Assembly (NCBI RefSeq): GCF_000003605.2
Contig: NW_003138322.1
Location: 483,687-495,242 of the forward strand
DNA from: Saccoglossus kowalevskii
Taxonomy: Eukaryota > Hemichordata > Enteropneusta > Harrimaniidae
Direction of reading: 5' to 3'
DNA length: 11,556 nucleotides
The notes under the pieces are model-generated. The model was not told the DNA's origin and searched no databases. It saw nothing but the letters and a program-made list of their open reading frames with translations. Shown piece after piece: positions 8,051-11,556 of the stretch. How positions within the stretch are numbered: position 1 is the first letter of the stretch; each line of letters starts with the position of its first letter. The position numbers and the translations under genes were made by a program.

Positions 8051-8549
8051 CTGTTTGACAAGAACACACGGAACCTTATTAAGATGGCAAAATCGACTTA
8101 TCAATCCCGGCATACGGTACTTAGTGTGGATAATTTGTTACTACTTGGTTTGGGCCAAATTATACGGGTATGTAATAATTAACATTTTAAGTTGAAACAA
8201 AATATAGAGTAGTGGGTGATTGTTAGGGTTTGACATCGAGGTACCACAGTTTAACCAATAATTATAAATCCTACCCAAAGTTTCTTTTATATTTATAGGT
8301 TATTAAATAATGATTGCATATATATTATAAGGCCAAAAAACTAAATGTATCCAGTCGCCACTGCAAAGCGCCCTCTGTTGACAAATTGTTTGAACCTGCA
8401 ATAATATGTGTGCTCTGTCAACCGCCTCACTTTTTTCACTTGTTCTGACAAAGAATGTGATGTTTTTTTTTGCAAGCCCTGATGCGAAATCATATCAGTC
8501 CTACAGAAAGGATTCTAATTATTGATGACATAGTCAAACGTATACATAC
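8051..8549 (-). other. intron between first propeller exon and kringle exon
   Basis: There is no additional exon with phase-1 ends. The plus-strand open frame 7899-8195 overlaps the kringle exon in antisense and is a shadow. A word AGCGCCCTCTGTTGAC (near 8367) resembles sequences common in invertebrate interspersed repeats, but nothing more can be claimed. Confidence 0.5.
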
Positions 8550-9260
8550 CATTTTTTGAAGGAAATAGAGGGAAATCATAAAAATGGAGACCGATCACTG
8601 AAGTAAACGTCACATTAAATACATCGTTGCCAGCTATCAATCCAGTTGATAAAAAGAACGGTTCATCGTCTTCTGTACGACACAGATCATTGTATTTAAA
8701 TGATTCCTCATCCTGTGATCCTACCAGAACCCAAAATGTGCTGTCAGTAGGTTTGCCGCGTTGAACCAATTGATGATCGGTATTTATTGCACCAATCACC
8801 TTATTCTCAGCAAATACTTCCAATTTTAAAACGTTACCAGACCCAGGTAATGGCTCCTCCCACCATCCGCCATCAAAGTTGTGCTCAAGTTTGCTCTCCG
8901 TAACGCGATATTCTGTAGTTACACCGAACAGACGTCCGCTTGGCAGGGTGGTGATAGAAATGACACAACACGTGTCCGGAAACGGACCCAGCCACATTGA
9001 ATCTTCACCATGAGACCTTTCAACGTATATGCTGTTGTCCAAACCTACAGCGAGTACCACGCCTTGAATATAGAGAGTAGCATCGATGACGCCATAACTA
9101 CCTTCTATTGGACCAGCAAACTTAGTTTCCATATCGGTTAAATATATTTGATAGTCATCGCCAATCAGCATACCTTTGTATTCACCTAAGTCACGTATTT
9201 CTCTACCATGACGCCTTTTCTTGGAATCAACAAATCTTACATTGCTTGAGTGAAATTTAT
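8550..9260 (-). CDS. kringle/propeller membrane protein, first propeller-like exon
   Basis: This 711-nt exon encodes the N-terminal of the two extracellular propeller-like modules. The acceptor is TTTTTATTTCAG/AT and the donor AAATG/GTATGT; both are phase 1. The open frame reaches upstream of the ATG at 9171 to the acceptor, so that ATG is internal. Residues about 14-20 (KKRRHGR) form a basic cluster that could be a proprotein-convertase site. About four repeats follow, with strand starts near MLIGDDYQIYL (31-41), VLAVGLDNSIYV (69-80), LFGVTTEYRV (111-120) and IGAINTDHQLVQR (156-168). Vicinal cysteines sit at 98-99 in PDTCCVISI, nearly identical to the motif in exon 6731-7402. One further cysteine is at 194, and an N-V-T glycosylation sequon at 216-218. 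The fold call (tachylectin/tectonin-like) comes from repeat style only; ligand unknown. Confidence 0.85.
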
Positions 9261-9357
9261 CTGAAATAAAAACAAAAAGGTTTGTGTATACAAATAATTA
9301 TTGTTGCCTATGCATACATTCAGCGATTATTACCATCAGACCACTCATGTGACATAA

Positions 9358-9388
<31 letters not shown>

Positions 9389-9572
9389 ATGATTAAATAA
9401 ATAATTAAATAAAAATTTAATAATAAATAAATGAATTAAATAAACAAACAAACAAACAAACAAACAAACAAACAAACAAACAAACGAATAAATAAATAAA
9501 TAAAGGTTTATTAAATAAATAAATAAATGAATTAAATAAATAAACAAACAAACAAACAAACAAACAAACGAA

Positions 9573-9627
<55 letters not shown>

Positions 9628-10178
9628 ATATTTTTGCTTAACTTGCCTAACGATGAATTACCATTACATACTTAATTATAAAAGGATGAGCTAATCTAGC
9701 AGGAATAGATTTATTTCCTGTTGTATATAGAATAGGTTGGGGACGAAAGTATATAGATTTGTATTGTTTGTATTACGATTATTTAATACCACAATTATAT
9801 ATGCAATGTTAAATGAGAAGGTTTAAAACTGTCGCGTGCATTGACGAGACGCAAAACCGATTGTTATGCCTTAATTACTAAATGCAGTTTCAGGCAACAA
9901 TAATACAGAAATGTCTGATTTTTAAATGACTGAAATTCACATTGAAAAATAAAAACTTTAAAGATTAACTTGATGTGCGAATATGTTAACTGTAAACACT
10001 ATATACAAAGTGTTTAAGGTCACATTCACATACATATACATTGCAGTACTCTGTGAAGATCTGAGGGCTTCCATAAGAATGACATGTCAACACAATGGAG
10101 TAGATGGAATACATTTCACGTTTTGTAATTTAGCGTAGCTATTTGTCAAACCTTTTAACAATTGAAGGAAAATATTAC
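9261..10178 (-). other. intron containing compound microsatellite
   Basis: This intron is 918 bp. Its left third is the TAAA/CAAA repeat listed separately. The remainder (about 9631-10178) is AT-rich and I see no exon, RNA gene or element in it. The minus-strand open frame at 9320-9559 is translated repeat. Confidence 0.6.
9356..9630. repeat. compound (TAAA)n/(CAAA)n microsatellite
   Basis: Tracts of AATA and AAAC tetranucleotides alternate in a higher-order pattern. A block with AATAAATGAATTAAATAAA, then (CAAA)n, then CGAATAAATAAA occurs twice: the landmark ATGAATTAAATA is at 9431 and again at 9527, a 96-base offset. The second block has a longer TAAA tail. On the minus strand this is a T-rich tract inside the intron and may lengthen or shorten readily. 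Confidence 0.95.
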
Positions 10179-10271
10179 CTTTTGTCGGTTGTTCAAAAGT
10201 CCAAATTTGTAGTTTTTGGCGGAAATCATCTGTTGCCATGACATCAATAAATCTATTCTTTGATAATATTA
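10179..10271 (-). CDS. probable 93-nt upstream exon of the membrane protein
   Basis: On the minus strand TTGTATTTTCCTTACAG/TA is a strong acceptor and AAAAG/GTAATA a good donor. The 93-nt segment is open and phase 1 at both ends, like the other internal exons of this gene. It gives 30 full codons beginning ILSKNRFIDVMATDD and ending EQPTK, then joins the next exon as Asp. No known domain is recognised. RFIDV here and RFVDS at the start of the next exon may be a short duplication. The protein start must lie further upstream: the only ATG in this exon is internal and no signal peptide is visible before the retrotransposon. Confidence 0.55.
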
Positions 10272-10734
10272 CTGTAAGGAAAATACAAATAAGCAATGCA
10301 GTTATTATTCTTTATTTTCGTTTTGTATTATGTACAATGTATTTGATTAATTAATTATTATAAAAAGTGTTGAATTATGTAAATATATAGACCTGGTATG
10401 GAAACCTTTCCCACACTATTATTGTACAAAATGCACATATTTAACGTTTGTACATTGTCACACGCAACGTAATATTACCATAATTGGTATAGTACAGGTG
10501 CGATGGTTCAAATACCAAAATGGCAACAGTAACAGAAAGACTTCACTGGCGGCGATGATAAAATACGAACACGGAACCAACAGATGAGGCTTCAACTGGT
10601 ACTGGTATTATTATACTCTGCAAACATCAAGTACAATAACGCGGTAAAACTCCACTACTCCAATGACTAGATACTTAAACTCCAATACAATTCAACGAGA
10701 TCTCCGATCTGATCTCAGTGCTGAACAACTCCCC

Positions 10735-10742
10735 TATATATA
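10735..10742 (-). promoter_or_regulatory. LTR TATA box
   Basis: TATATATA (minus context GGGGTATATATAGGGG) lies between the U3 heat-shock-type motifs and the presumed R region. A start about 30 bases further along the minus strand (near plus 10710) would be expected. A second AT-rich near-palindrome GTCTATAAATAGAC at 10750-10763 is an alternative. Confidence 0.5.
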
Positions 10743-10807
10743 CCCCCACTGTCTATAAATAGACCATTACATCAGCATACATAATGAGTCTGGAACTTAC
10801 TACAAAT

Positions 10808-10924
10808 TTCTAGAATGTCCCATTACCTTTTATTGCCTCCTACAGTGTTCTATTACCTATTCAACCAGTTTCTAAACAAAATCTAGAATATTCCACCCAG
10901 ACACAGTACGGTTCTAGAACATTC
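10808..10924 (-). promoter_or_regulatory. heat-shock-element-like cluster in LTR U3
   Basis: Three sites have alternating TTC/GAA triplets at 2-base spacing, the HSF recognition pattern. At 10912-10924 TTCTAGAACATTC is a perfect three-unit element. At 10808-10820 TTCTAGAATGTCC has two perfect units plus one degenerate. At 10882-10894 TCTAGAATATTCC has two perfect units next to a partial one. All lie upstream of the LTR TATA box in element orientation, so heat or proteotoxic stress may activate the element. Confidence 0.6.
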
Positions 10925-10962
10925 TCAGTGACACGGACGTGGTAAATAAGTCGTATGCGACA

Positions 10963-10975
10963 TGCCTCCCTTCTC
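10963..10975 (-). other. polypurine tract
   Basis: On the minus strand GAGAAGGGAGGCA runs directly into the LTR start TGTCGCA. This is the expected primer site for plus-strand DNA synthesis of an LTR retrotransposon and fixes the LTR boundary. Confidence 0.8.
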
Positions 10976-11186
10976 AAGAATATTATAACATATAATATTA
11001 CATGACTAGCAACGACGTCAATAATACGAATACGATAACAATTTCAAATAAAACAACATTACAATATATCAAACCAAACTGAATAAAGCTCTGAGTACAT
11101 AAATTCGAAAATCACATACAGTAGAATATAATAAAATATGAAATATAGTCATAAACGAATAACATTCTACTATACTGTTCAAAAGT
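10976..11186 (-). other. non-coding tail between RNase H stop and polypurine tract
   Basis: About 210 bases of AT-rich sequence follow the RNase H stop (11189-11187). No integrase zinc finger, catalytic core or other coding remnant is seen, so in this copy the pol region ends with RNase H. Confidence 0.65.
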
Positions 11187-11556
11187 TCCTCAGTCCACCA
11201 ATCTACTCAGGTAGTCCGCTACCACATTGTCCTGCCCAGGAATATCCTCAACACGATAAACATATCCTTGCAGAGTCATCGCCCAGTTCATCACTCGGTC
11301 ATTTGCAAACTTGGCTTTATCCAGGTAAGACAATGGTTTATGATCCGTCTGCAAAATGAACTCCACACCGGCTAAATATAGGCGAAATTTATTATTTATA
11401 CAATGGCTAAACATTCTCTTCCTACAGTTGAATATTTCTTTTCTGCATCGGATAACTTCTTACTTGCATAAGCAACTGGATGAAGCTTCTCACCATGATT
11501 CTGCATAAGTACTGCTCCAATTCCTACCTGAGACGCGTCCGTCCACAACACAAATG
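11187..11556 (-). pseudogene. Ty3/gypsy RNase H domain, frameshifted and partial
   Basis: The 3' end of a retrotransposon pol gene. Entering at the right edge on the minus strand, the frame contains the first catalytic Asp in LWTDAS and the catalytic Glu in GRECLAIV, then hits TAA at 11398-11396. The domain continues in another frame from about 11414, with FILQTDHKPLSYL (third acidic residue) and NVVADYLSR (fourth). It ends at TGA (11189-11187). RNase H would degrade the RNA strand of the RNA-DNA hybrid during reverse transcription. All four acidic positions survive, but the net frameshift near 11385-11414 means this copy does not make an intact enzyme. Reverse transcriptase should lie just outside the window. 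The plus-strand frame 11138-11359 is its antisense shadow. Confidence 0.88.

Larger units (their letters stand above)
10456..10962 (-). mobile_element. 3' LTR of a Ty3/gypsy retrotransposon (507 bp)
   Basis: Read on the minus strand the LTR starts TGTCGCATACGAC right after a polypurine tract and ends GCGTGTGACA. The termini are inverted repeats TGTCGCA / TGTGACA with TG...CA ends. In element order it holds heat-shock-type motifs (plus 10924-10808), a TATA box (10742-10735) and an expected transcription start near 10710. U5-like sequence then runs to 10456. The host bases next to the outer end are TACAT (10451-10455), so a 4-5-bp target duplication of this sequence is predicted at the far end of the element, outside the window. 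Confidence 0.8.

Noticed and set aside
8355-8382. AGCGCCCTCTGTTGAC-like word as an interspersed repeat
   Set aside because: Similar GCGCC-containing words occur near 2040 and 3317, but they do not align beyond a few bases, so no element can be defined.
9320-9559. Minus-strand open frame with Leu/Phe/Tyr-rich, membrane-like sequence
   Set aside because: It is pure translation of TTTA/TTTG microsatellite repeats.
11138-11359. Plus-strand open frame at the right edge
   Set aside because: It is the antisense of the retrotransposon RNase H, which has clear family motifs on the other strand.

Overview
The window looks like nuclear DNA of an invertebrate animal, most likely a marine deuterostome. 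It is AT-rich, genes are split by GT-AG introns, microsatellites are abundant, and there are two animal-specific gene families: an FGF9/16/20-type growth factor and a kringle-containing transmembrane protein. A Ty3/gypsy retrotransposon end with an apparently Gmr1-like pol order would also suit a deuterostome. I cannot fix the species; an acorn worm or lancelet would be my first guess.

Left part, plus strand (1-3750). An (ATT)n microsatellite, a possible short LTR relic, a hairpin framed by direct repeats and a TGACGTG-rich tandem repeat precede the last two coding exons of an FGF gene: a 104-nt exon (1860-1963) and the terminal exon (2212-2508). The exon with the N-terminus lies left of the window or was not found. 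Likely poly(A) signals cluster at 3731-3747.

Middle and right, minus strand (10271 down to about 4785). I assembled a second gene by splice sites and phase: exons 10271-10179, 9260-8550, 8050-7784, 7402-6731, an optional 27-nt micro-exon 6582-6556, and terminal exon 5334-5108. Every internal junction is phase 1, so all internal exons are symmetric and exchangeable. The product reads linker - tachylectin/tectonin-like repeats - kringle - a second set of the same repeats - one transmembrane helix - short cytoplasmic tail: apparently a type I cell-surface protein. Its start and signal peptide are beyond the right part of the window. The two genes are convergent, with about 1 kb between their likely 3' ends.

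Right edge (10456-11556), minus strand. The 3' end of a decayed Ty3/gypsy element: RNase H with a frameshift, a short untranslated stretch, a polypurine tract, and a 507-bp LTR with TG...CA ends. No integrase follows RNase H. The LTR carries heat-shock-element-like TTCnnGAAnnTTC motifs upstream of a TATA box and points toward the first visible exon of the kringle gene.

All exon models are read from the sequence alone; no transcript or homology search was available.
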